A stretch of 64,000 bases of DNA, taken from NCBI GenBank assembly GCA_964371355.1, contig CAYJMG010000005.1, forward strand, positions 1 through 64,000, written 5' to 3'. Both the position numbers and the translations under genes were made by a program. Shown in pieces: positions 24,101-32,709 of the stretch. This DNA comes from JACRBR01 sp964371355 (GTDB lineage Bacteria > Chloroflexota > Dehalococcoidia > DSTF01 > JACRBR01). Within the stretch, counting starts at the first letter, position 1; each line of letters starts with the position of its first letter. Under the pieces are notes generated by a model. It ran no database searches. It was not told the origin of the DNA and worked only from the letters and a program-made list of their open reading frames with translations.

Positions 24101-25738
24101 CTAACGCTTGCCGGGGCCGTAGACCGCGCGCCCGGGGAAGGCGCCGGTGTGCTCGCCATCGCGCAGCACCGGCGTGCCGTTGACGACGACGTCGCGCACG
24201 CCGGTCGCGTAGCTGTGGGGCGCCTGGTAGCTCGCGGTGTCGGCGATCGTCGCGGGGTCGAACACAACGATATCCGCGAAGTAGCCGACCTCCAGCCGTC
24301 CGCGGCCGGCGATGCCAAGGTTCTCGGCCGGGAAGCGCGTCAGGCGGCGGATCGCCTCCGCGAGCGGCACGAGGCGCTCATCGCGCACGTAGCGGCCGAG
24401 GAGCCGCGCGAAGGTGCCGTAGGCGCGCGGGTGGGTCGAGGCCTGCACGAACGCCCCTTCCGCCGCGGTCGATGGCGAGTCGGAGCCGAACGCCATCCAG
24501 GGCAGCGCCACCTGCTTGCGCACGTTGTCCTCGGAGATCATGAAGTACGCGGTGGTCACCCGTGAGCGGTCTTTCACGACAAGGTCCATGATCGCGTCGA
24601 TGGGGTCGACGCCCATCGTCGCGGCGACCTCGGCGAGCGTCTTGCCCTGGTACCCGCGATTCTCGTCCTTGCGCACGGACAGGATCAGCACGTTGTCGGC
24701 GCCGCCGGCACGGCCGTACAGGTTCTCCCAGCCATCGTCCGAGCCCTCGATCGCCGCACGGATCTCGCGCCGCGTGCCGGCGTCGGCCAGGCGCTCGAAC
24801 AGCTTGAGCGGGCCGCCGTCGTGGAACCACGGGGGGATGCAGTTCGAGAGGCCGGTCGCGCCGGCGGTGTACGTGTACATGTCGGCGGTGATCGCCTCGC
24901 CGTTCGCGCGCGCTTCGTCGACCGTCGCGATCGCGGCGTCGATCTTGTCCCAGCTCGCGGCGCCCGCGGCCTTCAGGTGGTAGATCTCGGCCGGGACGCC
25001 GCCCTCGCGGCTGATGCGGAGCAGCTCGCCGATCGCATCGAGGAGGCCGGTGCTCTCGTTGCGCATGTGGGAGATGTACTTGCCGGCGTAGGGCGCGGAG
25101 GCGCGGCACAGCTCGATCAACTCCTCCGTGGTCGCGAAGAACGCGGGCGGGTAGATCAGCGACGACCCGATGCCCAGCGCCCCGGCCGACATCTCGTCCC
25201 GCACCAGCCCGCGCATGGTGTCCAGCTCGCCGGCCGTCGGCGGCCGGTCGTCCTGGCCCACGGCGTAGGCGCGCAGCGTGGTCGCGCCGATGTAGGAGGC
25301 GATGTTCTGGGAGACGCCTGTCTCCTCGGCGTGCTGCAGGTACTCCGCAAGCGAGTGCCAGGTCACGTCGACGGGTATCGGATCCTCGAGCATGCTCTTC
25401 TTCATGCGGGCGTGCATGTCCGGCGTCAGCGGGCCCATCGAGTGCCCCTCGCCGAACACCTGCAGCGTCACGCCCTGCTTCAGCTCACCCAGCGACCGTG
25501 GGTCCTGCAGCAGCGTCATGTACGAGTGGCTCAGCATGTTGATGAAGCCCGGCGCCACCGCCAGCCCCGTCGCGTCGAGCACCGTCGCGGCTCGCGCGCC
25601 GGCCAGCGGCCCCACAGCCGCGATCCGGTCGCCGGACACGCCGACGTCCGCCACCACGGGCGGGCCGCCGCTCCCGTCGTACACGGTCCCGTGCCGGATA
25701 ATCAGGTCGAACGTCTGGCCGGGGTCGGCGGCGCTCAT
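24101..25738 (-). CDS. N-acyl-D-amino-acid deacylase-family amidohydrolase
   Basis: The 545-residue amidohydrolase begins with the usual beta domain (LIIRHGTVYDGSGGPP). KYISHMRNE and IYHLKAAG match the two zinc-binding His of D-aminoacylases, MAFGSDSPS gives the catalytic Asp, and the end carries LEVGYFADIVVFDP. The first metal motif normally reads HxH after APGF, but here it is APGFINMLSHSYM with Leu in the first His place. The subfamily may use one metal or another substrate. ATG 25738 forms an ATGA overlap with the hydrolase-cyclase upstream, so they are co-translated. Confidence 0.82.
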   Translation of the reverse strand: MSAADPGQTFDLIIRHGTVYDGSGGPPVVADVGVSGDRIAAVGPLAGARAATVLDATGLAVAPGFINMLSHSYMTLLQDPRSLGELKQGVTLQVFGEGHSMGPLTPDMHARMKKSMLEDPIPVDVTWHSLAEYLQHAEETGVSQNIASYIGATTLRAYAVGQDDRPPTAGELDTMRGLVRDEMSAGALGIGSSLIYPPAFFATTEELIELCRASAPYAGKYISHMRNESTGLLDAIGELLRISREGGVPAEIYHLKAAGAASWDKIDAAIATVDEARANGEAITADMYTYTAGATGLSNCIPPWFHDGGPLKLFERLADAGTRREIRAAIEGSDDGWENLYGRAGGADNVLILSVRKDENRGYQGKTLAEVAATMGVDPIDAIMDLVVKDRSRVTTAYFMISEDNVRKQVALPWMAFGSDSPSTAAEGAFVQASTHPRAYGTFARLLGRYVRDERLVPLAEAIRRLTRFPAENLGIAGRGRLEVGYFADIVVFDPATIADTASYQAPHSYATGVRDVVVNGTPVLRDGEHTGAFPGRAVYGPGKR

Positions 25739-27132
25739 GCGTCGTCCCGGCGCCACCGCACGTCGTACACGCGCACCGGATCCTCGAAGCCGCGCAGCTC
25801 CGCCATGCCCTTGTCGGCGAAGAGGATGCCTTTGCCCGCCACAAGCTGCCGCACGACGTCGGTCGTCAGTATCTCGCCCGGCTCCGCGCGCCCGCAGACC
25901 CTCGCGGCCATCTGTACCGACGTACCGAACAGGTCGTCGCCTTCGGCCACAGGCTCGCCGGCGTTGATGCCGATGCGCACCGAGACCGGCGTCTCGGGCT
26001 CGGCTTCATTCCGCTGCGCGAAGGCCCGCTGGATCTCGACCGCGCACTCGACTGCGCCTGACGCCGTCGGGAACGACGCCATGATCCCGTCGCCCGTGTG
26101 CTTCACGCGCGTGCCGCCGTGGCCCAGCAGCGCCTGCTCGACGATCTCATTGTGCATCCGCACCAGCTCTTGCGCCCTCGCGTCACCAAGACGCTGCGTG
26201 AACGCAGTGGACTCCTGCATGTCCGTGAACATGATCGTACGGAAGGTCACACCGCCGTCGGCCGAGCCGTCCGCGTGCCGGTGGCGCTGCTGCTGTCTCG
26301 CGAGCGCATCCTCCGGCCGCACGCCCACGAAGTCCGTAAAGACGTCCAGTGTGGCGCGGAGGTCGCCCATGTAGGGCGAGAGCGACTCGCCGGGGAGGAT
26401 AGCCAGATGAGCATTCGGGATGGCCGCCGCCATGCGCTTGGACACTTCGATGTCGAGCAACGGGAAGTCGCGCCGGTGGACGACGAGCGTCGGCGCCTGG
26501 ATCCTCGGCAACAAGGGGCGCACGTCGTTGCCTTCGGCGTTGTCCCAGCACCGCCGGAAGGTTGCGTAGGACATGCTCTGCTGCATGTACTGGGCCATCC
26601 GATGCGCCGCCTCGCCCGAGTCCCAGCCGAACACAGTGTGAGCCAGCGTCTCCGTGAACAGGTTGTAGTCGAGGTCGCGCAGGCGGTCGAGGGCCTCCTG
26701 CGTCGGGCCGCCACGCGTGTTGTCCTCCGCGCTGGGCACGGCGCACCACAGGATCAAGTGCGAGACGCGCTCCGGGTGCTTCACTGCATAGGTGATGGCG
26801 ATCTGCGCGTTGAAGTACAGCCCGAACAGCACAAACCGGTCCAACCCCAGACGGTCGACCACGGCCTCCAGGTCCAGAATGTGCGTGTCGAGGTTGATGT
26901 GGTCGACGTTGCGGGTCGAAAGGCCCGCGCCCCGGTTGTCGTAGCGGACGATGCGGAACGTCTCGCTCATGTGCTCGTAGTAGTGACGCCACTCGGGGAT
27001 CTGCCACTCTTCCTGCACGTTGCTCCAGGGCAGCGCGGGCGGAGGGTTGACCAGGGGTATGCCGTCGCCGATCGACGTGTACGCGATGCTGACGCCATCG
27101 ACCGTGGTTGCGTACTCGATGCGCGGCTCCAT
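25735..27132 (-). CDS. alpha/beta hydrolase fused to a class III adenylate/guanylate cyclase domain
   Basis: The 465-residue protein has an alpha/beta-hydrolase half (about 1-265; oxyanion region NPPPALPWSN, FRIVRYDNRGAG, VLFGLYFNAQ in place of a GxSxG elbow) and a class III nucleotide cyclase half (about 285-460; IMFTDMQESTAF with one metal Asp, KHTGDGIMASF with the second, and GTSVQMAARVCGRA near the transition-state Arg). The altered elbow FGLYFNAQ lacks the nucleophile Ser, so the hydrolase half may be a ligand sensor that controls cyclic nucleotide synthesis. Start ATG 27132 has no ribosome site. It is the first gene of a two-gene operon with the amidohydrolase. Confidence 0.85.
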   Translation of the reverse strand: MEPRIEYATTVDGVSIAYTSIGDGIPLVNPPPALPWSNVQEEWQIPEWRHYYEHMSETFRIVRYDNRGAGLSTRNVDHINLDTHILDLEAVVDRLGLDRFVLFGLYFNAQIAITYAVKHPERVSHLILWCAVPSAEDNTRGGPTQEALDRLRDLDYNLFTETLAHTVFGWDSGEAAHRMAQYMQQSMSYATFRRCWDNAEGNDVRPLLPRIQAPTLVVHRRDFPLLDIEVSKRMAAAIPNAHLAILPGESLSPYMGDLRATLDVFTDFVGVRPEDALARQQQRHRHADGSADGGVTFRTIMFTDMQESTAFTQRLGDARAQELVRMHNEIVEQALLGHGGTRVKHTGDGIMASFPTASGAVECAVEIQRAFAQRNEAEPETPVSVRIGINAGEPVAEGDDLFGTSVQMAARVCGRAEPGEILTTDVVRQLVAGKGILFADKGMAELRGFEDPVRVYDVRWRRDDA

Positions 27133-27462
27133 CCAGGCAGGGTAGCAGGAAACGGAGGGGCTGCCGCCACGGCTCGCGGGCTGCGGTTCTCGCAGCCCGC
27201 ATCCCCGCCGCACGACGGAGAGCCTGCCAATTGGCGGGCTCGATGCGCGCCCGGTCACGCTGGGTGGGATGCGTCGTTCGAGTGTCGGGGTCCAGCCCTC
27301 CCAGCGTGCCCAGATTCAAAGTCGGGGTCGTTTGCGCCTGATCGGCGCTCATGCCGGATCATTGAAGTGATACGGCGGCGTCGCGCCCTGGGGCCGCCAG
27401 CGTGGGCAGCCGCCACGGACGCCGGCCCGCATCCCCGACGTGACCGGGTCGAGCGCTCGCCG
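27133..27462. promoter_or_regulatory. 330-bp gap with two palindromes upstream of the hydrolase-cyclase operon
   Basis: No gene. It holds a perfect 10-bp hairpin GCGGGCTGCG (27176-27185) / CGCAGCCCGC (27191-27200), and an 18-bp palindrome GCCTGCCAA-TTGGCGGGC (27222-27239) with one mismatch pair and a perfect GCCAATTGGC core. The second is a candidate operator about 90 bp upstream of the cyclase start. Confidence 0.45.
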
Positions 27463-28602
27463 CTAGCGGACGGTGATCAGGCCGCTCATGCCGGCGATCG
27501 TATGGACGGTGCAGACGAACCGATACCGGCCGGGCGTGGTGAACGTAACAGGCCATTGGACGCGCGCGAACACGGCGCCCATCATGCCCGACGACGCCAG
27601 GTCCCCGGGGCCGAAGCCGTCGGGCGGCGCGATCTCGCGCTCGGCGTCCGGGTTGATGACGATGCGGAAGCCCCGGCGCCCCGGTACCGCCGAGAGGAGC
27701 GGGAACTGCGGCGCGTCCTCTTCGGTGGGCGCGAAGATGACGTTGTGAAAGTCGCGGTCGCTGTTCGTGAAGACCACGGTGTCGCCGGCGTCGATAGTGA
27801 GCGATGCCGGGATGAACGCGGCGACCTCCGATCGGTCCGTGTCGAGCCCGACGGCGACGGGGTGCAGGCGGCCGTTCGCGGCAGCTTGCGCGCGCAGCTC
27901 GCCCTCGCGCGCCTGCTGCGCCCGCACGGCCTCATCGAGCGCTTCCCGGCGCGTGGCATCGGCGTCGGCCATGACGCTCGCCGGCGACGGCACGTCGCTG
28001 CCGGCGGGCGCGACGACCACCGTGCCGTGCATGCCCAGCAGGTGGGTCATGCAGATGCAGCTGTACACGCCTTCCTGCGGAAAGCGCAGCGAATACGTGT
28101 CGGTCCCCGGGATGCCAAGGTGCCCGGAGTTGATGAGGACGGACCGGTCGAAGTCGCCCTGGGCGTCGGACGACAGCGTGTACGAAGGGTTGAACTCGCG
28201 GGCGCCGGGGACGTCGGCCGCCGGGACGAAGTACGGGCCCAGGTCGCCGATGCGGCCCTGCGGCACGAACGTCACGGTGTGGCCCTCGTACCCGGTCAGC
28301 TCCCACGTCACCGTATCGCCCGCGCGCACGCGGACCATCTCGGGCATGAACCACTGCACATCGACGGCGCCCTCTTTCGCCCCGGCGAGCACGCGGAAGT
28401 CCTGCGGGCCGGGGGGCGCGGATTCGCCCAGTGCGGCGGCGGTGTCGGCCGTCGGGGCGGCGTCCGCGGCGGTGACCGTCCCGGGCGTCGCCGCACTGCG
28501 ATCGTCCGAAGTCGAGTCGCACGCCGCTGTCGCGGCCGTCGCGGCGGCGATGGCGGAGAGCAGGAGGGCGGAGGCAAGGCGTGGGAGGGTCGCTGTTGGC
28601 AT
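27463..28602 (-). CDS. lipoprotein with two cupredoxin (plastocyanin-like) domains
   Basis: The 379 residues start with a lipoprotein signal (ALLLSAIAAATAATAAC, lipid Cys at the end). Two cupredoxin domains follow. The first ends in CICMTHLLGMHG (Cys-His-Met copper ligands) and the second ends the protein with FVCTVHTIAGMSG (Cys-His-Met). An Ala/Arg-rich helix links them. It is expected outside the membrane as a double blue-copper electron carrier or copper protein. AGGAGG precedes the ATG. It is divergent from a MerR regulator with overlapping promoters, so control by that protein is likely. Confidence 0.85.
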   Translation of the reverse strand: MPTATLPRLASALLLSAIAAATAATAACDSTSDDRSAATPGTVTAADAAPTADTAAALGESAPPGPQDFRVLAGAKEGAVDVQWFMPEMVRVRAGDTVTWELTGYEGHTVTFVPQGRIGDLGPYFVPAADVPGAREFNPSYTLSSDAQGDFDRSVLINSGHLGIPGTDTYSLRFPQEGVYSCICMTHLLGMHGTVVVAPAGSDVPSPASVMADADATRREALDEAVRAQQAREGELRAQAAANGRLHPVAVGLDTDRSEVAAFIPASLTIDAGDTVVFTNSDRDFHNVIFAPTEEDAPQFPLLSAVPGRRGFRIVINPDAEREIAPPDGFGPGDLASSGMMGAVFARVQWPVTFTTPGRYRFVCTVHTIAGMSGLITVR

Positions 28603-28621
28603 GGCCGGTCCTCCTGTAGAC

Positions 28622-28670
28622 TTGGATAGCGTCGATATCGGATAGTAATACTCTCCGAATGACAGATCAA
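28622..28670. promoter_or_regulatory. overlapping divergent promoters and palindrome of the merR/cupredoxin pair
   Basis: Minus strand, for the cupredoxin gene: -35 TTGATC (28670-28665), 17-bp spacer, -10 TACTAT (28647-28642). Plus strand, for merR: TTGGAT (28622-28627), 18-bp spacer, TAATAC (28646-28651), with the ATG 7 bp later and no ribosome site. The near-palindrome GGATAGTA-A-TACTCTCC (28640-28656) covers both -10 boxes, so one bound dimer could shut both promoters. Confidence 0.65.
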
Positions 28671-29339
28671 GGGGGACCGGTGCGGGTCGCGGAACTGAGC
28701 CGCCGTTCGGGGGTGCCGCTGGCGACGATCAAGTTCTACCTGCGTGCGGGCCTGCTGCATCCCGGCCGCGCGCTCGACAGGAACCAGGCGTCCTACGACG
28801 ACTCCCACCTGCGCCGTCTCGCCCTGATCCGGGCGCTGCGCGAGGTCGCGGAACTGAGCGTGGCCCGCATCCGGTCGCTCGTCACCGCGCTCGACGCGGA
28901 GGATCCGCACCCCGGCTACCTGCCGATGCGCACGGTCGACGCCCTCGGCCCTGTGCCCAATCGCCGTGCGCCGGGGTCCTCGCCGCCGGAAGCGGAGAGC
29001 GAGATCGACGCGCTGCTGGCGGCGCTGGGCTGGGAGGTCCGCGCCGATGCGCCGGCCCGCGGCCTGCTGGTCGATGCGTTTGTCGCCCTCCGGGAGTTCC
29101 TGGACCCCGCGCTGCCGACGGAGGCCCTGCTCCCGTACGCGGCGCTGGCGGACGGCCTGGCGAAGCAGGAGATCGGCATCGTCGCCGAGCAGGCGCATCC
29201 GGACCGGGCGAGCGAGATGCGGGCGGTCGCGATGGGCACGATCCTCTGGGAGCGCGTGCTCATCGCCCTGCGGCGGCTCGCGCACGAGCGCCACGCGCGC
29301 GCGCGCGAACACACCGCCGACCAGCCGTCGCCCGAGTAG
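28659..29339 (+). CDS. MerR-family transcriptional regulator
   Basis: The 226-residue protein has an N-terminal MerR DNA-binding domain (about 8-75, VAELSRRSGVPLATIKFYLR then SYDDSHLRRLALIRALREV) and a larger all-helical C-terminal domain without an obvious metal-cysteine motif. It resembles the longer MerR regulators with TetR-like ligand domains. It is read divergently from the double-cupredoxin lipoprotein and probably regulates it and itself. The ATG at 28659 is probably leaderless. Copper sensing is suggested only by the neighbour. Confidence 0.85.
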   Translation: MTDQGGPVRVAELSRRSGVPLATIKFYLRAGLLHPGRALDRNQASYDDSHLRRLALIRALREVAELSVARIRSLVTALDAEDPHPGYLPMRTVDALGPVPNRRAPGSSPPEAESEIDALLAALGWEVRADAPARGLLVDAFVALREFLDPALPTEALLPYAALADGLAKQEIGIVAEQAHPDRASEMRAVAMGTILWERVLIALRRLAHERHARAREHTADQPSPE

Positions 29340-29368
29340 CCCGCCGATGCAGTATGCCGGGGAAAGCG

Positions 29369-29399
29369 TTCGCCCGGTTCGGCGTCCGAACCGGGCGAA
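29369..29399. terminator. 14-bp perfect hairpin, bidirectional terminator candidate
   Basis: TTCGCCCGGTTCGG / CCGAACCGGGCGAA with a CGT loop, between the merR stop and the 3' end of tRNA-Asp. On the tRNA strand it is followed by CGCTTTCC, on the other by TTGAGG; the U tracts are weak. Confidence 0.7.
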
Positions 29400-29413
29400 T
29401 TGAGGTGCGTTAG

Positions 29414-29490
29414 TGGCGACCCCGAAGGGATTCGAACCCTCGATCTCCACCGTGACAGGGTGGCATGTTAGACCGCTACACCACGGGGCC
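29414..29490 (-). tRNA. tRNA-Asp (anticodon GTC), CCA encoded
   Basis: On the minus strand a full cloverleaf is visible: acceptor GGCCCCG (from 29490) with CGGGGTC, D arm GTGTAGCGGTCTAAC, anticodon stem CCACC/GGTGG with loop CTGTCAC (anticodon GTC), and T arm GAGGG-TTCGAAT-CCCTT. The discriminator G is followed by a genomically encoded CCA ending at 29414. Confidence 0.97.
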
Positions 29491-29575
29491 GCGGTGTCTC
29501 CGCCGGGACACGCCGAGCCTGTCCGGGCGCCTCCAGTCTAGTGACGGCTCCCGAGGGTGTCAATCGGAGCCCGGT

Positions 29576-31219
29576 CTACTCCGCCAGCCACTGCTCGTAG
29601 TTGTACTGGGCCAGGTTCCCCGTCAGGCCGGGCCGGCGGTTGCGCACGCGGTCCCATGCGGCCGAATATCCTACGCCCGTGAACAGCTCCAGCATCGGCC
29701 GCTGGAAGATCATCAAGCGCTGCGCCTCCTGTACGGTCTTCCGCCGTTGCTCGCGGTCCAGCTCACCCCACGATCGCTCGATCACGGAGTCTGTCGTGCC
29801 GTCGGCGAACGCCATCGGATTGCCGATGCCGTCGGGGCCGCGCGAGTGGAAGAACCGCAGCGGGACGTCTGCCGTCTCGTACGGCGGCTGGCTCGCCAGC
29901 GTGAGCTGAAACGCCCCGCGCCGGAAGTTCGTGTACCAGATCAGCAGGTCCTGCGGCTCCAGCTCGAGCGTGATGCCGATCTCGAGTAGCTGCTCCTTCA
30001 CGGAGCCCGCCAGGTCCAGCAGCGCCGGCACGTTCGCGACCTGCAGCTTCAGGGCCAGCTGGGGCACACCGGCCGCCAGCAGCAGTTGCCGCGCCGCCTC
30101 CCGCCGCCCGCTTATCGACGACGATCCCCCGAACGCCTCCCGCACGTCGTCCTCGAACAGCGCCCAGTAGCCGTCCGCCAGGTGCGGGTTCACCGGCCCC
30201 AGGATGCGCCCGTCGCCGCCGGCGATGTCGCGTATCATCGCGTCGCGGTCCAGCGCGATGTCGATCGCGCCACGCACGCGCGGGTCGTGCAGCGGCGGCA
30301 CGTCCATGCGCATGCCCAGCGCCAGCCACGAAAGGCTCGGCTCCGCCGTCAGCTCGATCTGCGCATGCTCGGCCGCCAGCGACTGCGCGGCCTGTCGCGA
30401 TCCCGCCGGTATCGCATTGATGGTGCCCTCGGCCATCGCCGCAGCCAACGCCGCCCCGTCCGCGAACACCTCCCATGACATCGCGTCCAGATACGGCACG
30501 GGCGCTCGATAGTAGCCGCCGTTGCGCACGATCCGCGCGCGGCCGGGCGGCTCCGCCGATTCGAGCAGGAACGGCCCGCTGCCCGCGGCGGCTTTGTAGA
30601 GGCTGACCTCCTGCTCGATGACCTCCGCCGGCAGGATCGCCCCCGCCGCGATGTCGCCGAGGTACGCCAGTGAGTACGCGTACGGCCGCTTCGTCGTCAC
30701 CCGCACCGTCGCTTCATCGACCGCTTCGACCCGGTCGAGGATCTCCGTGTGAAACACCTTCCCTGTCGCGATCGGGTTCTTCTGGAAGCGCTCGATGGAC
30801 ACGACGACGTCGGCCGCCGAGAGCGCGCGACCTCGCACCGGATCGACGTCGTGAAACTTGATTCCCGGGCGCAGCTTGAAGATGAACGTCGTCGCGTCCG
30901 GCTGTTCCACTGCGTCCGCCTGGTCGTAGATGATGCTGTCGTCGCGTGGGTCGACGTGGAGGAGGTATCCGTACAGCCGCGCCGCGATCGCGAGCCCCGT
31001 CCCGGCCTCCGTCTGCGGGTCGAGCCCGGAGTAGGGCGCTGTCGTCCCGATGCGCAGCGTGCCGCCCGGCCGCGGTTCGGTCTCGGGTTCGGGCTCCTCG
31101 CCCCCTCCACACGCCGCCCACGCCGCCGCGCTGGCTGCCAGCGAGAGCCCGCCCGCCAGCGCCCGGCGGCGCGAAACGCGCGCGGACATGCCTGTCGCCC
31201 AGAAGCCGCGATCCGTCAT
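29576..31219 (-). CDS. ABC transporter substrate-binding lipoprotein, oligopeptide/nickel type (SBP family 5)
   Basis: The 547-residue protein has a twin-arginine-like signal (SRRRALAGG) running into a lipobox with the lipid Cys in AAWAACGGG, then an acidic linker and the family 5 binding fold: GGTLRIGTTAPYSGLDPQTE, ATTFIFKLRPGIKFHDVDPV and later IDIALDRDAMIRDIAGGD. It should bind peptides or similar solutes outside the membrane. No permease or ATPase of this importer class is adjacent. ATG 31219 is chosen; ATG 31189 is an alternative that retains the twin-Arg motif. The divergent AsnC-type regulator may control it. Confidence 0.85.
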   Translation of the reverse strand: MTDRGFWATGMSARVSRRRALAGGLSLAASAAAWAACGGGEEPEPETEPRPGGTLRIGTTAPYSGLDPQTEAGTGLAIAARLYGYLLHVDPRDDSIIYDQADAVEQPDATTFIFKLRPGIKFHDVDPVRGRALSAADVVVSIERFQKNPIATGKVFHTEILDRVEAVDEATVRVTTKRPYAYSLAYLGDIAAGAILPAEVIEQEVSLYKAAAGSGPFLLESAEPPGRARIVRNGGYYRAPVPYLDAMSWEVFADGAALAAAMAEGTINAIPAGSRQAAQSLAAEHAQIELTAEPSLSWLALGMRMDVPPLHDPRVRGAIDIALDRDAMIRDIAGGDGRILGPVNPHLADGYWALFEDDVREAFGGSSSISGRREAARQLLLAAGVPQLALKLQVANVPALLDLAGSVKEQLLEIGITLELEPQDLLIWYTNFRRGAFQLTLASQPPYETADVPLRFFHSRGPDGIGNPMAFADGTTDSVIERSWGELDREQRRKTVQEAQRLMIFQRPMLELFTGVGYSAAWDRVRNRRPGLTGNLAQYNYEQWLAE

Positions 31220-31344
31220 CAGAGCCTGTCGGGAGTACAGCCGTGGCGCCGTCCATGGGCCACGAAGCAAGAGGTCAGCGCCATTGTAGCGCCCTGCCGG
31301 GCCGGGAGCTTCCGTCAAGGGTCGGCTCGGCTATATGCCATTCC

Positions 31345-31363
31345 TTGACGCTGAGGGCGTCAA
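31345..31363. promoter_or_regulatory. palindrome between the SBP and Lrp/AsnC genes
   Basis: TTGACGC-TGAGG-GCGTCAA, perfect 7-bp arms with a 5-bp centre. TTGAC/GTCA half-sites recur at 31382-31396. Each arm also reads as a -35 box. It is a good candidate operator for the adjacent regulator, although it does not match the AT-rich E. coli Lrp consensus. Confidence 0.5.
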
Positions 31364-31413
31364 ACCGCATGCTATCGTGCGTTGACGAAAGTGTCAGACG
31401 AAAGGCCCAAACG

Positions 31414-31914
31414 TTGCCATTTCAGAAGCCAGACGCCGTCGATCAGCACATTCTCAGCATCTTGGAGCAAAACGGGCGCGCCACCAACCGGGAGATCGCC
31501 GAGTCCGTCGGCGTCTCGGAGGGTACCGTCCGCAACCGGATCGAGCGCCTGATCAAGGACGACGTCCTTCGCATCGTCGGCGTCACGAACCCCGCCCGGC
31601 TTGGCCTCAATACTGCTGCCGTCATCAGCATCTCGGGGGAGCTGTCCCGAATCACCGACATCGCGGAGAGCATCGCCGAGGCGCCCGGCGTGGTCTACGT
31701 CGGGTACACGACAGGAAACGCGGACATCATTGCGCTGGCGTTCTTCCCCAGCAACGATGAGCTGACGGATTTCATGACCAAGACGCTGGCTGCGATTCCG
31801 GGCATCCTGAAAGCGGAGACGAACATCATCCTGCGCCCCGTCCGCAGCCTCTTCCCCGCCTCCCCCGTCAGCGTCCTGAGCCGCGGCATCCACGCCGTCG
31901 GCGCAAAGGCCTGA
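31414..31914 (+). CDS. Lrp/AsnC-family transcriptional regulator
   Basis: From TTG 31414 (AAAGG upstream) the protein has 166 residues: an N-terminal winged helix (about 8-60, VDQHILSILEQNGRATNREI with the recognition helix SEGTVRNRIERLI) and a C-terminal RAM/AsnC effector domain (about 70-150, VVYVGYTTGNADIIALAF). An in-frame ATG at 31369 would add 15 residues and is the main alternative. Lrp-type proteins form octamers that sense amino acids or related ligands. It is divergent from the solute-binding lipoprotein, its likely target. Confidence 0.87.
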   Translation: MPFQKPDAVDQHILSILEQNGRATNREIAESVGVSEGTVRNRIERLIKDDVLRIVGVTNPARLGLNTAAVISISGELSRITDIAESIAEAPGVVYVGYTTGNADIIALAFFPSNDELTDFMTKTLAAIPGILKAETNIILRPVRSLFPASPVSVLSRGIHAVGAKA

Positions 31915-31917
31915 TCG

Positions 31918-32709
31918 TTACAGCTCCTGCCGCTCGAACCAGAGGGCCGCGGCGATAAACAGGCCGGCGGCGATCACGACGGACGCGATGGAGATCGTGA
32001 ACACCTCCGAGTCCGTCGCGTACTGTGGTTCGGCGGCGATGATCGCGGCGATCGGCAGGTACGAGGGCAGCACGCGGTATGTCCATTCGAGCGTCTGGAT
32101 CCCGGGCGCGGCCGTCGGGATGAACCAGAAGCCCAGCGACAGCAGTGCGATCCACACGACCGCGTTCAGCGGCACGCCCAGCGCGACGACGGCGAACGAG
32201 AGGAAGCCCACTTCGAGCAGCAGGATCGTCATCGACCAGAGGATGTAGCCGTAGGGCATCTCCTGGAAGAGCGCCGTCATCACGACGAGCCAGACAAGCG
32301 TCGGCACGATGACGACGGTGACGGCCGAGACCATGGCGTGGCTCGAGGCCTTCGCCATCAGGTACGAAAGCCGCGACACGGGCTTCGTCACGATCCACGC
32401 CGTGATCCCTAGCGAGCGCTCGCGCGTCATAGCGTCCACTGTCGACGCGATGACCATCAGCGATCCGATGTAGGCGACGAGCGCGGCCCACGACTGGGTC
32501 ATCTGCACCATGTCATCGTCGGAAAGCAGGTGGCGCCCGCCGGAGCCGTGGTCTTCGAGCCGGAAGTAGCCGATGATGGGCACCAGCAGCAGGATGCCCG
32601 TCATCAGCAGGATGAAGGCGATCGCGCGTTTCGACCGGCGCGCTTCGACGACCTCCTTGCCGAACAGGACCCTGAACCCGAGAAGCTCGCTCCCGTTAGC
32701 TGGCGGCAT
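31918..32709 (-). CDS. ABC-2 type transporter permease
   Basis: The 263-residue membrane protein has six predicted helices (for example AIAFILLMTGILLLVPIIGY, AMVSAVTVVIVPTLVWLVVM, VFTISIASVVIAAGLFIAAA) and a conserved TRERSLGITAWIVTKPVSR cytoplasmic loop typical of the NosY/NatB-like permeases. The ATG at 32709 overlaps the end of the ATPase gene by 14 bp, so the two form one exporter operon. It ends 3 bp from the convergent Lrp gene. The substrate is unknown. Confidence 0.85.
   Translation of the reverse strand: MPPANGSELLGFRVLFGKEVVEARRSKRAIAFILLMTGILLLVPIIGYFRLEDHGSGGRHLLSDDDMVQMTQSWAALVAYIGSLMVIASTVDAMTRERSLGITAWIVTKPVSRLSYLMAKASSHAMVSAVTVVIVPTLVWLVVMTALFQEMPYGYILWSMTILLLEVGFLSFAVVALGVPLNAVVWIALLSLGFWFIPTAAPGIQTLEWTYRVLPSYLPIAAIIAAEPQYATDSEVFTISIASVVIAAGLFIAAALWFERQEL

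Noticed and set aside
26098..28629. 843-codon open frame on the plus strand.
   Set aside because: It lies antisense to the hydrolase-cyclase and cupredoxin genes. Long antisense frames are common in high-G+C DNA, and the translation is Arg/Ala/Val-rich without domains.
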